A DNA stretch of 48,724 nt. Origin: Gammaproteobacteria bacterium (GTDB lineage: Bacteria; Pseudomonadota; Gammaproteobacteria; Steroidobacterales; Foliamicaceae). Below the pieces are notes generated by a model. The model did not search any database, had not been told where the DNA came from, and was given only the letters and a program-made list of their open reading frames with translations. Shown one piece after another: positions 32,430 to 40,730 of the stretch (position 1 is its first letter; each line of letters starts with the position of its first letter). The stretch is taken from assembly GCA_026707445.1 (NCBI GenBank), contig JAPOWV010000044.1, positions 1 through 48,724 on the forward strand. Reading direction: 5' to 3'. A program made the translations under genes and the position numbers.

Positions 32430-34790
32430 CTAGCGGAGTTGGGCTTTCAACGTCAATCCGAACGCACGCGGCGGGTTCACCCAGGTGTGCCAGCTTCCGG
32501 GCTGAAACACGGAGTCGAACACCAGACTGTTCGTCCGCTTGTCGGCCAGGTTTCTGCCCCAGAGCGTCAATTCGTAACTGCCGTCGGTCGTCCCGACTCC
32601 CACGTTGGCGTTGTACAGATTGAATGCGCCGCGCACCTTCTCCGGGTCGAGATCGGACCCGGTGTTGACCTGGCCGACGTGCGACCAGTTCAGATTGGAC
32701 CACCAGCGCCAGTTGGTCCCGGGTATCTCCCGGTCAACGAAGAGCGACGCGCTGCCCTGCCACAGCGGCGATTGCGTCAGCCGCTTGCCTTCAAGGTGGC
32801 CATTGGCGGCGACCAGGTCGTCGCCGTAACGCGCGTCAGCATAAGTGGCGCCTGCAGTAAGGAGCAACCCGCCGCCGAGCGCGAGCGAGGACTCGACTTC
32901 CAGCCCTTTGGTTATCACGTCCCGGACGTTGCCGACGGTAAAGCCGAGTCCCGTATAGGTATTGAGCTGGAAGCCCTCAAAGGTGGTATGGAACAGGGCG
33001 CCGTTGGCGGTCAAGCTGCCGTCAAGCAACCGTGCTTTCAGGCCCAGTTCCCAGGAGTCCGATGTTTCCGGTCCGAAACGGCTCTGGTCGACGAAATTGC
33101 CGTCGGCATCGCGGAATCCGACGGCTTCCTGGTTGAGATTGAAGCCCCCGGCCTTGTAGCCCCGGCTGAAACCAGCATAGCCGTTGACGTCGTCACCGAA
33201 CCGCCAGGATGCCTTCAGCGTGCCGGTGACCTTGCTCTCGTCCGCCTGGTTGTTGTAGCTCAGGTTGTCGCAGAGCGAAAAGAAGGTCGGAACGCTCCCG
33301 AACGCGGCGCAGAAGGGGTCGTTGACGAACTCCCCGAAGGGGGCGCCGTTAACGATCGCGCCGGCGTCCTTTTCTTCCGTCGAGTAACGCAGGCCCAGGG
33401 TCAGGTCCAGCGCCGAGCTCGCCTGCCAGGTGTTGTGCGTGAACAGGGACCACCCCTCCGCCTCGGAGAAATACAGCGCGTCGAAACCCTGCCCGGGAAC
33501 GCCCCGGCCCGCCGGATCGCCCATGAACAGGGGCGCGATGGCCGGGTTGCCGAACAGCGCACCCACGTAGGCGCCGCCGTGATGGGACAGGACGATCTGC
33601 TCGGTGGACTCCATGTCCTCCGTGTACACATAGGCGCCGGCCAGCCAGGAAAAGGCGTCCGTTTCTCCGAATAACTGAAACTCCTGGGACCAGTTCTCGA
33701 ACGCCTCTTCAGTGTCCTGGGGATGCAGGATGTCGGCGTTGGTGAAATCGATGTCCTGACCGCGCGAGATCCGGAAATCCAGGTAGGCCGTGATCGACCG
33801 GAAGGTCATGCCGGCCCCGGCCTCCCATGTCACATCCAGCGACAGTCCCCGGTTCCTTACATCCTCGTACGGCGGGTAGTTCGCGCCCACGCGGGCGTCC
33901 CCATCGGGTGCGAACGGAGTGATGTCGCCTCCGAGAGCGCCAATAATCGCGCTGGTGGGGCCTGTTATCCAGAACGACGCCGGGCAGCACGACTCGTCCT
34001 TTTCGGTGTAGTCGCCAATTACGCGTATCTCCAGGGCGTCGTTCGGGGCCCACAGGAGCTGGCCCCTCAGGTAGCGGCGGTCCCGGTGGTCGTAGGTATC
34101 GCCGGAATCGATGTCCTCGTAGCCGCCGTCGCGTTTGCGGTAGGCAAGGCTCACGCGTGCGGCCAGGACCTCGTCCGCCAGCACGGCGTTGCCGACGAAG
34201 GCCGCCTCCCGGGAATCCAGGTTCCCGAGCCCCAGCGTGACTTCGGCGCTGTTCTCGAATTCCGGCTTGCGTGTGATGATGTTCACCGCGCCGGCGATCG
34301 TGTTCTTTCCGAACAGCGTGCCCTGCGGTCCGCGCAGGACCTCCACGCGGTCGATATCCACGAGGTCGTCGAAGGCTAGCCCCGCGCGCGAGCGATAGAT
34401 GCCGTCAATGAACGTGCCTACCGCGGCTTCCAGGCCGGGGTTGTTCCCCGTTGTGCCCACGCCTCGAATGCGCAGCGTGCCCCCGTTGGACGTGCTGTTC
34501 GAGTTGTAGACCGCGACGGAGGGCGACACCTCCTGCAGCCCGTACAGGTCTGTTACGCCTCTGCCGGCGAGGTCCTCTCCGGTGTATGCGGATACGGCAA
34601 TGGGAACGTCCTGGATCGACGCCTCGCGCTTGGTCGCCGTAACGAGGATCTCTTCGATTATCGGTTGGTCCGCATCCTGTCCGATTACAGCTTGCGGCAA
34701 CGCCAGCACGACCAGGCCCGCTACAACGAAGAACCGGTTTGTCGTCAACTTACCCCCCAACAGCCCGGTGTCGGGAGGCCCTCCCGGCAC
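32430..34790 (-). CDS. TonB-dependent receptor
   Basis: A 786-aa outer-membrane receptor. TonB box EEILVTATKREASIQDVP, plug segment VEVLRGPQGTLFGKNTIAGAVN, and barrel ending with FGLTLKAQLR. The start is uncertain: ATG 34790 puts 14 non-signal residues before the signal peptide, while TTG 34748 with a preceding GGGGGG gives a standard leader (TTNRFFVVAGLVVLALP). It is on the same strand as the antiporter, 69 bp upstream of it. It belongs to the same EEI(V/L)VTA(T/R)KR group as the receptor at 21627. Ligand unknown. Confidence 0.92.
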   Translation of the reverse strand: MPGGPPDTGLLGGKLTTNRFFVVAGLVVLALPQAVIGQDADQPIIEEILVTATKREASIQDVPIAVSAYTGEDLAGRGVTDLYGLQEVSPSVAVYNSNSTSNGGTLRIRGVGTTGNNPGLEAAVGTFIDGIYRSRAGLAFDDLVDIDRVEVLRGPQGTLFGKNTIAGAVNIITRKPEFENSAEVTLGLGNLDSREAAFVGNAVLADEVLAARVSLAYRKRDGGYEDIDSGDTYDHRDRRYLRGQLLWAPNDALEIRVIGDYTEKDESCCPASFWITGPTSAIIGALGGDITPFAPDGDARVGANYPPYEDVRNRGLSLDVTWEAGAGMTFRSITAYLDFRISRGQDIDFTNADILHPQDTEEAFENWSQEFQLFGETDAFSWLAGAYVYTEDMESTEQIVLSHHGGAYVGALFGNPAIAPLFMGDPAGRGVPGQGFDALYFSEAEGWSLFTHNTWQASSALDLTLGLRYSTEEKDAGAIVNGAPFGEFVNDPFCAAFGSVPTFFSLCDNLSYNNQADESKVTGTLKASWRFGDDVNGYAGFSRGYKAGGFNLNQEAVGFRDADGNFVDQSRFGPETSDSWELGLKARLLDGSLTANGALFHTTFEGFQLNTYTGLGFTVGNVRDVITKGLEVESSLALGGGLLLTAGATYADARYGDDLVAANGHLEGKRLTQSPLWQGSASLFVDREIPGTNWRWWSNLNWSHVGQVNTGSDLDPEKVRGAFNLYNANVGVGTTDGSYELTLWGRNLADKRTNSLVFDSVFQPGSWHTWVNPPRAFGLTLKAQLR

Positions 34791-34823
34791 CGTTCAAGCA
34801 CGATGCCGAGTATACGTCGACCG

Positions 34824-37028
34824 CTAGAAGAGCATGCGCAGTCCTGCTTCGATCGTGCGTCCCGGCTGCGGCGCCAGATCCTTGACGACGGACGTGTGCA
34901 GCCGCTGCTCGTCGTCGGTGAGATTGCGCCCGGCAAGGTACAGGTCGACTGTCGTGTCGGCCGGGCGGAAACGCCAGGAAACGCGCGCGCGCAGGTCGTT
35001 GTAGCCGTCCGTCGGCAACTCGAACTCGGCGACATCGTCCTGATCGGACGCCCGAACGTAGTCCACGTTGGCCCGCAGGCGGTCGCTCGTGAACTCGAGG
35101 GACACGCCGACCCGGTCGGGCGGTATGAGCGGCAGGTTGTCGTTGCCGGATATGTCGAGTTCCGGCGTGACCATGTCGTAGAAGACGCCCAGGTCGAGAC
35201 GGCCGCCGCCCCACTCGGCCACGGTAAGGCGGCCTTCCACCTCGAAGCCGGCGAAGGTCGCGTCGGCCTGGGCGTACCTGCGCACGTCGAACCCTTCCCG
35301 CTCCTCATTCGTGGCGGCCTGGTAGATGAAGTCCACGAAGTCCGTGTAGTAGAAGGTGCCGCGCACGGACCAGCGGTTGCCACCGCCGGAGAGGGTGGCC
35401 GCCAGGTTGCGCGCCTGTTCGTGGTCGAGTCCGGGATCCCCGATCTCGAAGAAGCCCGTGCCGGGGTGCGGACTTTCCGAGAAGAGTTCCTCGCCCACCG
35501 GAGCACGGGACGAGTAGTCGGCCAGCAACGTGCCTTCCCAGCCCTCGCCGAGCGGCACGATGAGGCCCAGCGAAGCGCTTCCGCCGCTGAAGTCGCGGGC
35601 GCCGCCGTTCGCGGGATCGTGCTCGACCCGGTCGTAGCGCATGCCGGCCTCGAGCCCGAGTCTGCCGAGCGAGCGCTCGCCGACCCAGAACAGGCCTACG
35701 GACGACGTGTCCACGGGGGGCGTGAAGGCTTCTTCGCCGACCACGGAGAACTCGCGGTTGCCGAGCTGGACGCCGAGGGCGCCGCGCCAGCCGCCGGTCG
35801 GACCGTGCGTCAGCTCCGCGCGCGCTTCCCAGGCCTGGTTCGAGAAGATCGTGCCCACCTCGCCGGCTTCGTTCTCCGCGTGCTCGTAATCGTTCATGCC
35901 GAGCCGGAAGTTGAGGCTCTCGAAGCCGCCGAACGGGTCGGCCAGGCCAGCTTTGAGGTCAATGCGCGTCTGCTTGAGGTCGACGATGGGCGTGGCCTCG
36001 CCTTCATGGTGTTCCTCGTCTTCGTGATGTTCCTCGTCCTCGTGGTGGTCCTCGTCCTCGTGGTGGCCCATCTCTTCGTGGTCGTGTTCGTCGTGCCCGT
36101 GGTCGTGGGCATGGCTGTGGCCGGGGATGCCGTACTCGGAATCGAGATTGCTTACGGCAAGGCCGACGAAGCCGCGGTCGCCGACAAAGGACAAGCCGAC
36201 GGAACCGCCCTGGACCTCAAGACCGCTGCCCGGCAGAAGCCCGTAGGCTTCTTCCTCTTCATGGTGCTCGTCTTCGTCGTGGTGTTCGTCCTCGTCCTCG
36301 TGTTCGTGTTCATGTTCCTCTTCGTGGTGCCCTTCCTCTTCGTGGTGGTGCTCCTCTTCCTCCTGTGCGCGCAGGGCCGCGGACTCGGCGAATCCGGGGA
36401 TGTCGTAGTCGTCCGACTCACGGGAGAAGGCGTCGAGGTGCCACGCGATGTTGCCGGCGCCGCCGTCAAGCCGGAAGGAACCGTTCCTGCCGCTGCCGTT
36501 GTCGGAGCCGCGCAGATCGAGGGCGCCGCGGATGCGCTCCGGCACTTCCTGCGGAATGCGGCCCGTCTGGACATCGACCACGCCGCCGATGGCGCCGGAA
36601 CCGTAGAGCAGGGTGGACGAGCCCTTAAGGACTTCTACGCGCTCGGCGACGAAGGGGTCGACCGTCACCGCGTGGTCGCCGCTGCTGACGGAAACGTCGA
36701 GCGTGTCGATGCGATCCTCCATGACACGCACGCGCGCGCCGCCCATGCCGTGGATGACGGGTCGCCCGGCGCCCACGCCGTAGGAACTGTTGTGGATGCC
36801 CGGCTCGTTGCCCACGGTCGCGCCGATGTTGTCCACCGCCTTGCGCTCGAGCTCGTCGGCTTCCATTACGTCGGCTGCCTGCGCGAGACCTTCGCGCGAT
36901 AGCGGGTGGGCCAGGACGATGATCTCCTCGATGGCCCCCGATTCATCGGCTGCGGGCGCTTCTTGTGCGAGTGCGGCTGTCGCCAGGAACGGTGCTGCCG
37001 CCAGCAAAGACAGTAGTTTGCGATTCAT
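34824..37028 (-). CDS. znuD: ZnuD-like zinc TonB-dependent receptor with His/Glu-rich loops
   Basis: A 734-aa outer-membrane receptor. Signal peptide 1-22, TonB box EEIIVLAHPL, plug with GMGGARVRVMEDRI and VEVLKGSSTLLYGSGAIGG, then a barrel ending in an aromatic residue (GLRMLF). Two stretches (about residues 223-260 and 303-345) are almost only His, Glu and Asp, as in zinc-capturing loops of ZnuD, and more extended than I know for that family. It diverges from a merC-like gene and zur with a Zur box between, so zinc import under Zur repression is strongly suggested. ATG 37028 is chosen for its signal peptide and upstream GGAGAAGGG. Confidence 0.9.
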   Translation of the reverse strand: MNRKLLSLLAAAPFLATAALAQEAPAADESGAIEEIIVLAHPLSREGLAQAADVMEADELERKAVDNIGATVGNEPGIHNSSYGVGAGRPVIHGMGGARVRVMEDRIDTLDVSVSSGDHAVTVDPFVAERVEVLKGSSTLLYGSGAIGGVVDVQTGRIPQEVPERIRGALDLRGSDNGSGRNGSFRLDGGAGNIAWHLDAFSRESDDYDIPGFAESAALRAQEEEEHHHEEEGHHEEEHEHEHEDEDEHHDEDEHHEEEEAYGLLPGSGLEVQGGSVGLSFVGDRGFVGLAVSNLDSEYGIPGHSHAHDHGHDEHDHEEMGHHEDEDHHEDEEHHEDEEHHEGEATPIVDLKQTRIDLKAGLADPFGGFESLNFRLGMNDYEHAENEAGEVGTIFSNQAWEARAELTHGPTGGWRGALGVQLGNREFSVVGEEAFTPPVDTSSVGLFWVGERSLGRLGLEAGMRYDRVEHDPANGGARDFSGGSASLGLIVPLGEGWEGTLLADYSSRAPVGEELFSESPHPGTGFFEIGDPGLDHEQARNLAATLSGGGNRWSVRGTFYYTDFVDFIYQAATNEEREGFDVRRYAQADATFAGFEVEGRLTVAEWGGGRLDLGVFYDMVTPELDISGNDNLPLIPPDRVGVSLEFTSDRLRANVDYVRASDQDDVAEFELPTDGYNDLRARVSWRFRPADTTVDLYLAGRNLTDDEQRLHTSVVKDLAPQPGRTIEAGLRMLF
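35994..36122 (-). repeat. 18-bp-type tandem repeat coding for His/Glu/Asp-rich loop 2
   Basis: Degenerate in-frame repeat inside the zinc receptor gene; the core unit encodes HHEDEE (six residues, 18 bp), with flanking HSHAHDHGHDEHDH. The repeat nature makes length variation by slippage likely. Confidence 0.75.
36249..36363 (-). repeat. Repeat coding for His/Glu/Asp-rich loop 1
   Basis: Second low-complexity coding tract of the zinc receptor, units of the EEEGHHEEE / HEHEHEDEDEHH type. Separated from the other tract by about 42 ordinary residues (a strand pair), so two neighbouring extracellular loops carry metal-binding sequence. Confidence 0.75.
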
Positions 37029-37097
37029 TGCCCTTCTCCAAATAGACGAACAGGTAAGCTGCAGGGGACGCGCGGCGCCAAGGCCGGTCGCAGTCAA

Positions 37098-37120
37098 GAA
37101 TTGATACAATATAACATATC
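37098..37120. promoter_or_regulatory. Zur box
   Basis: A 23-bp dyad with right half ATATAACATATC and left half GAATTGATACA. Compared with the gammaproteobacterial Zur consensus (GAAATGTTATA then ATATAACATTTC), 19 of 23 positions agree. It lies between the divergent zinc receptor gene (70 bp to its ATG) and the merC-like/zur genes (22 bp to the first ATG), so one Zur dimer pair could repress both directions in zinc-replete cells. Sequence match is direct; binding is inferred. Confidence 0.82.
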
Positions 37121-37141
37121 GGATGTGGCAGAATACGTCCC

Positions 37142-37540
37142 ATGATTTCGTTTGACATCAAAAGCGTCCAATGGGGTCCGTCAGCGCGCATGGATCTGTG
37201 CGCGGTTGGGCTCTCGACGCTGTGCGTGCTTCACTGTGTGGCCCTGCCTGTGCTCGCCGCGCTGATGCCACTGGCCGCCCAGGCTGCGGAGAGCGAGCTT
37301 GTGCACCGGCTACTGGTCGTCGCCGCCGTTCCCGTGAGCCTCCGGGTGATCTGGAAGACACTGCCGGCGGCCGGCAACAGGCTGTTCGTGGGTGCGGCAG
37401 TGGTTGGCCTCGGGTTGCTGCTGCTGGCCGCGTTCGTGGAGGCGGTGTCGTCGTACGAGGAACCGATTACCATCGCCGGCGGTTCGCTCCTGGGTTTGGC
37501 CCATCTTTGGAACTGTGTGCGACAATGCGGCAATGGCTAG
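37142..37540 (+). CDS. MerC-domain membrane protein
   Basis: A 132-aa protein with four hydrophobic segments and the MerC-type first segment DLCAVGLSTLCVLHCVALPVL split over one helix, with cysteines in CVLHC. MerC proteins of mercury operons are inner-membrane metal transporters; homologues beside zur are thought to handle zinc. The downstream zur start overlaps its end by 8 bp, and the Zur box lies just upstream, so zinc transport is the likely function. An in-frame ATG at 37190 would drop a 16-residue N-terminal tail. Confidence 0.8.
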   Translation: MISFDIKSVQWGPSARMDLCAVGLSTLCVLHCVALPVLAALMPLAAQAAESELVHRLLVVAAVPVSLRVIWKTLPAAGNRLFVGAAVVGLGLLLLAAFVEAVSSYEEPITIAGGSLLGLAHLWNCVRQCGNG

Positions 37541-38009
37541 ACAGCCGGCGACAGCGGCGCCGCTCGCGGCGAAATGGCGAAAGCTCGCCGAAGGACGCTG
37601 CGCGGAGAAGGGCGAGCGGCTGACCCCGGCCCGACTGGCGGTCTATGCGGAAATGCTGGCCCGCGGCCGGCCGGTTTCAGCCTATGAACTCATCGGACTG
37701 CTGGAGCAGCGCCAGGAACGCAAGATCGCGCCTCTGACCGTCTACCGGCACCTGGACTTCCTGATCCGGACCGGTCTCGTCCACCGGCTGCAATCCGCCC
37801 AGACCTACTTGCCGTGCGACCATCCCGACCATGCCCACGAGAGCCAGTTTCTGCTTTGTTCCTCGTGTGGCCACGTGGACGAGGTGGAGTCGAGCGGACT
37901 TGAGGCGTTGCTGTCCCGGATCGCGGACGAGCACGGATTCCGGCCGGACAACGCGGTCGTGGAGGTCAAGGGATTGTGCGGCACCTGCGCCGATGGCCAG
38001 CCGGACTGA
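37533..38009 (+). CDS. zur: Fur-family zinc uptake regulator Zur
   Basis: A 158-aa Fur-family repressor. The N-terminal winged helix (about 15-90) includes RLTPARLAVYAEML and KIAPLTVYRHLDFLIRTGLVHRL. The C-terminal metal-binding domain has LCSSCG and LCGTC for the structural zinc, plus DHPDHAHESQF, with a C and several His for the regulatory zinc. The pattern and the adjacent zinc receptor favour Zur over Fur. ATG 37533 overlaps the merC-like gene, so zur is probably autorepressed through the upstream Zur box. Confidence 0.92.
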   Translation: MARQPATAAPLAAKWRKLAEGRCAEKGERLTPARLAVYAEMLARGRPVSAYELIGLLEQRQERKIAPLTVYRHLDFLIRTGLVHRLQSAQTYLPCDHPDHAHESQFLLCSSCGHVDEVESSGLEALLSRIADEHGFRPDNAVVEVKGLCGTCADGQPD

Positions 38010-38030
38010 GCGGGCTTCTCGGAATCTGCT

Positions 38031-39329
38031 TTATGCGGTTTGTCTTTGCCAGCGGAACAGAAGCCAGATAGCGACCACCACCAGCGCATTTACGGCGCCC
38101 ATCAGGACAAAGGGGCTGCCGGCCCCATAGGCATCGAACAACAGGCCGCCGACAAAGGTGAGGGTCACGATGCCGGCCGAACCGGCCACGCCATAGGTGC
38201 CGAAAACCGTGCCCTTGTTGCCCTCGGGCGCCACCTGGCCGATCAGAACGCCGGCGCTCACGATGGCGCTGGCCTGGCCGATGCCCAGCAGGAAAGCCGC
38301 GACCCACATCATCGGTCCAAGCGGGTCGTCGATCAGCGCCACACTGACGTAACCCACGCTTGCGATTGCAAATGAGATTCCGATCCCGACCAGGCGCGGA
38401 ACCCGATCGAGCATCGTTCCCACGATGACAGGCCAGAACAGGCCGCAGCCTGCAACGAAAGCAAAAATCATTCCCGCCCGCGCGACGGCTTCGGCAGGCG
38501 ACATGCCCGCGGCTATGCCGGCCTGCGTGACCCAAAGCGATAAAAAGGTTGTCACGATCACCAGGTCGCCTTTTGAGGCGAAGGCCGTCAGATAACTCAG
38601 GCCCAGCAAGGGGTCTCGTTTCACCAGTGTCACGCCCTTCGCCGTCTGACGGAACAGGTTCGGCGTCGAACCCGTCGCTCCCCGATTGGGGGCCTGCAGC
38701 CCGAAATGAAGAACGATCGCCAGCAGCAGAGCCGCTATCGTGCAGACCCAGAAACTGGCGCGAAGGGCATTGGCGTCGCTCAGCCCCATCTCCCCGAAGA
38801 ACATCGGAAGCTTGGAGAAAACCGCGATCATCACGACTACGCCCAGAGCGTTGATGATCGCCACGATTCCTATCCAGCGGCCGCGACATTTGTCGGTGAT
38901 GTATTCACCCTGGCAAGCAGACATCATCACGGTGCAGGCCGTGGCCCCGATCGCATAAACGACGCGAAGTCCAATCAATTGCGCTTCGCTTGAAGCCAAC
39001 GGGTAAGCCGCGAACCCCACTGCAAGCAGAACCATCGCGCCGACATAGATTGGACGACGGCCGGCGCGATCGGACCAGGCGCCTATGAAGCCGCAGATCG
39101 CGATCTGCGTGATTTCCTGCAACGACACGAGAAGGCCGGCCAGCGAGCCTTGCTCTTCTTCAGGAATTCCCAGCAGGGCAAAAACGTACGGATTCATGAA
39201 GTTCAGGAACGTCACGAAACCGATCGTCCAGAAGCCCGCGAACAATATGGTCAGCGCATTCCGCCTGCTGACCTCTCTCTCCAGGACGAGAGGCCCAAGG
39301 CGCGCGTAAGCTGCTTCGCCGGTCGTCAC
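38031..39329 (-). CDS. Major facilitator superfamily transporter
   Basis: A 432-aa, about 12-segment inner-membrane transporter. The loop between segments 2 and 3 has GAWSDRAGRRPIY, the MFS signature (GxxxDRxGRR). It is the last gene of a minus-strand unit: NTF2-like protein, SDR, then this gene (19 bp gap). The unit suggests import of a small organic compound metabolised by the SDR, or its export. The substrate is unknown. Confidence 0.9.
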   Translation of the reverse strand: MTTGEAAYARLGPLVLEREVSRRNALTILFAGFWTIGFVTFLNFMNPYVFALLGIPEEEQGSLAGLLVSLQEITQIAICGFIGAWSDRAGRRPIYVGAMVLLAVGFAAYPLASSEAQLIGLRVVYAIGATACTVMMSACQGEYITDKCRGRWIGIVAIINALGVVVMIAVFSKLPMFFGEMGLSDANALRASFWVCTIAALLLAIVLHFGLQAPNRGATGSTPNLFRQTAKGVTLVKRDPLLGLSYLTAFASKGDLVIVTTFLSLWVTQAGIAAGMSPAEAVARAGMIFAFVAGCGLFWPVIVGTMLDRVPRLVGIGISFAIASVGYVSVALIDDPLGPMMWVAAFLLGIGQASAIVSAGVLIGQVAPEGNKGTVFGTYGVAGSAGIVTLTFVGGLLFDAYGAGSPFVLMGAVNALVVVAIWLLFRWQRQTA

Positions 39330-39348
39330 TTAAGCCGCTCCGCTGATT

Positions 39349-40086
39349 TCACCAGGCCTGAAGCTCGCGATCCCGATAAAAGCCGCCGGTCGGTCCGTCT
39401 TCACCCAGCGTCGCGGCCCAGACGATTCCCTCGGCTCCTTCCGGAACGGGACGGCCTCCGCGGGCCGCCAAGCGCGGAGAAGTCGCGGTAAACCCCGGAC
39501 AAACCGCATTGATTTTGATGCTTGTCTCTCGCAGTTCCGTTGCGAGTTTTGCCGTCAGTGCGTTGAGCGCCGCCTTTCCGATGCCGTACGAAGGGTCCAC
39601 GGGTATCTTGCTGTTGAGCCCCCACACCGGATCTCCGTGCAATCCCGCGCTGCTGGACACGTTGACAATGCGGCCTGCATCACTCTTGCGAAGAAGAGGA
39701 AGGGTCGCCTGGATCAGTCGCCAGGTTCCGAAAAGCGTCACATCAACGACGCGCTGCGCGGACTCCAGATTGACGGCCGAAACGGGAGGTGCATCCGGCG
39801 TGGAGCCGGTCGCATTGTTGACAAGAATGTCTAGCCGGCCATGGCGCTCTTCTAGAAGGCCAACAATTGCCTGGACACTTTCATCGCTTGATATGTCGAG
39901 CTGATGATCGTGAACGTCCAGGCCCTGGCCCCGAAGCTCTTCGGCCAATGCCCGGGCCTTCGCAGGGTCTCGCGCCGTCAGGAACAGGCTTATGCCTTGC
40001 TCGGCAAGTTGCCTGCAGACTTCCAGGCCCAACCCCTGGGAACGGCTGCAGCCGGTTACGACCGCCACGCGGGGTGCGCTGCTCAT
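39349..40086 (-). CDS. Short-chain dehydrogenase/reductase
   Basis: A 245-aa classical SDR. VAVVTGCSRSQGLG forms the TGxxxGxG cofactor loop (with SQGLG), NNATG takes the NNAG place, the catalytic Ser is in NVSSSAG, and YGIGK is the YxxxK pair. It overlaps the NTF2-like gene by 4 bp and is followed by the MFS gene. ATG 40086 is chosen for the overlap and the immediate Rossmann start; an open frame continues upstream only as antisense-free spill-over. The closest impression is carbonyl-reductase-like. The substrate is unknown. Confidence 0.9.
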   Translation of the reverse strand: MSSAPRVAVVTGCSRSQGLGLEVCRQLAEQGISLFLTARDPAKARALAEELRGQGLDVHDHQLDISSDESVQAIVGLLEERHGRLDILVNNATGSTPDAPPVSAVNLESAQRVVDVTLFGTWRLIQATLPLLRKSDAGRIVNVSSSAGLHGDPVWGLNSKIPVDPSYGIGKAALNALTAKLATELRETSIKINAVCPGFTATSPRLAARGGRPVPEGAEGIVWAATLGEDGPTGGFYRDRELQAW

Positions 40087-40625
40087 ACAGGCCTCCCGGC
40101 ATCGGCGCGGCACGGTATCCGGCAATTGCGGCAATCGGACTCGCAAATGCTCTCGATCAGCCGTCGAAATGCCGGCCGGGACTTGTCTTGCTGGTCGGCG
40201 AAGACGCTCTTGTACGTCGCCGGGTGTGTGCAGGCTTCGATGTATGTGTTCATCTTCCAGCCCTCGGCCGTTCGGTTGAGAACCGCGACTCCCGGATCCG
40301 TTCCGCTGGCTGCCGGACCGATACGTGCCTTGATGTCCCATTCAGCATCGAAGAAGACGACCGCCACGTTGTCCCCGGCCATCTTGGGGCGAATGTTCCT
40401 GAAGCCGTACCACAAGGCAACGATCAATTCCCGCTTCCTCTCGGGCGACCAGTATCGCTTCAGTTCTTCCCACGTCGTGAAAACGTCCCGCTTTTCCATT
40501 GCCCGGTAATAGGGAGGCTGCTCCGTATCCCACATTTCAATGAGCGACGAAAAGTCATCCTGATCGTTCCATCGCTCTTCGTATTCCGCAAAGAATGCTT
40601 CCATTTCCCGCCGCAGGTCGCTCAT
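40083..40625 (-). CDS. NTF2-like (SnoaL-type) protein
   Basis: A 180-aa protein of the cone-shaped NTF2/SnoaL fold type, judged from its pattern: an N-terminal helix with FFAEYEERWNDQDDF, then WDTEQPPYYRAMEKRDVFTTWEELKRYW split across helices, then strands DNVAVVFFDAEWDI and GWKMNTYIEA. The C-terminus has three Cys (CESDCRNC), possibly a metal or redox site. Family members are isomerases, cyclases, dehydratases or simple binding proteins. First gene of the unit with the SDR and MFS genes. Exact function unknown. Confidence 0.72.
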   Translation of the reverse strand: MSDLRREMEAFFAEYEERWNDQDDFSSLIEMWDTEQPPYYRAMEKRDVFTTWEELKRYWSPERKRELIVALWYGFRNIRPKMAGDNVAVVFFDAEWDIKARIGPAASGTDPGVAVLNRTAEGWKMNTYIEACTHPATYKSVFADQQDKSRPAFRRLIESICESDCRNCRIPCRADAGRPV

Positions 40626-40730
40626 TGGGAATCCTCTCTTATTTCAGCCAAGCATATAACTTTGGTCGTGGATGGCGGCATACACTTAACAGCGAGAAGC
40701 CGCGTCCGATAACGCGTGGAGACAATCGCT

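Noticed and set aside
32412..33674. 420-codon plus-strand open frame antisense to the TonB receptor
   Set aside because: Mirror of a high-GC receptor gene; no domain, no ribosome-binding site.
35994..36363. Short repeats that might suggest a CRISPR array
   Set aside because: Repeats are in-frame, degenerate 18-bp coding units with no unique spacers.
34665..36902. 745-codon plus-strand open frame with Val/Phe/Leu-rich stretches resembling membrane segments
   Set aside because: It is the antisense of the zinc receptor; the hydrophobic runs are the complement of the His/Glu codons, not real membrane segments.
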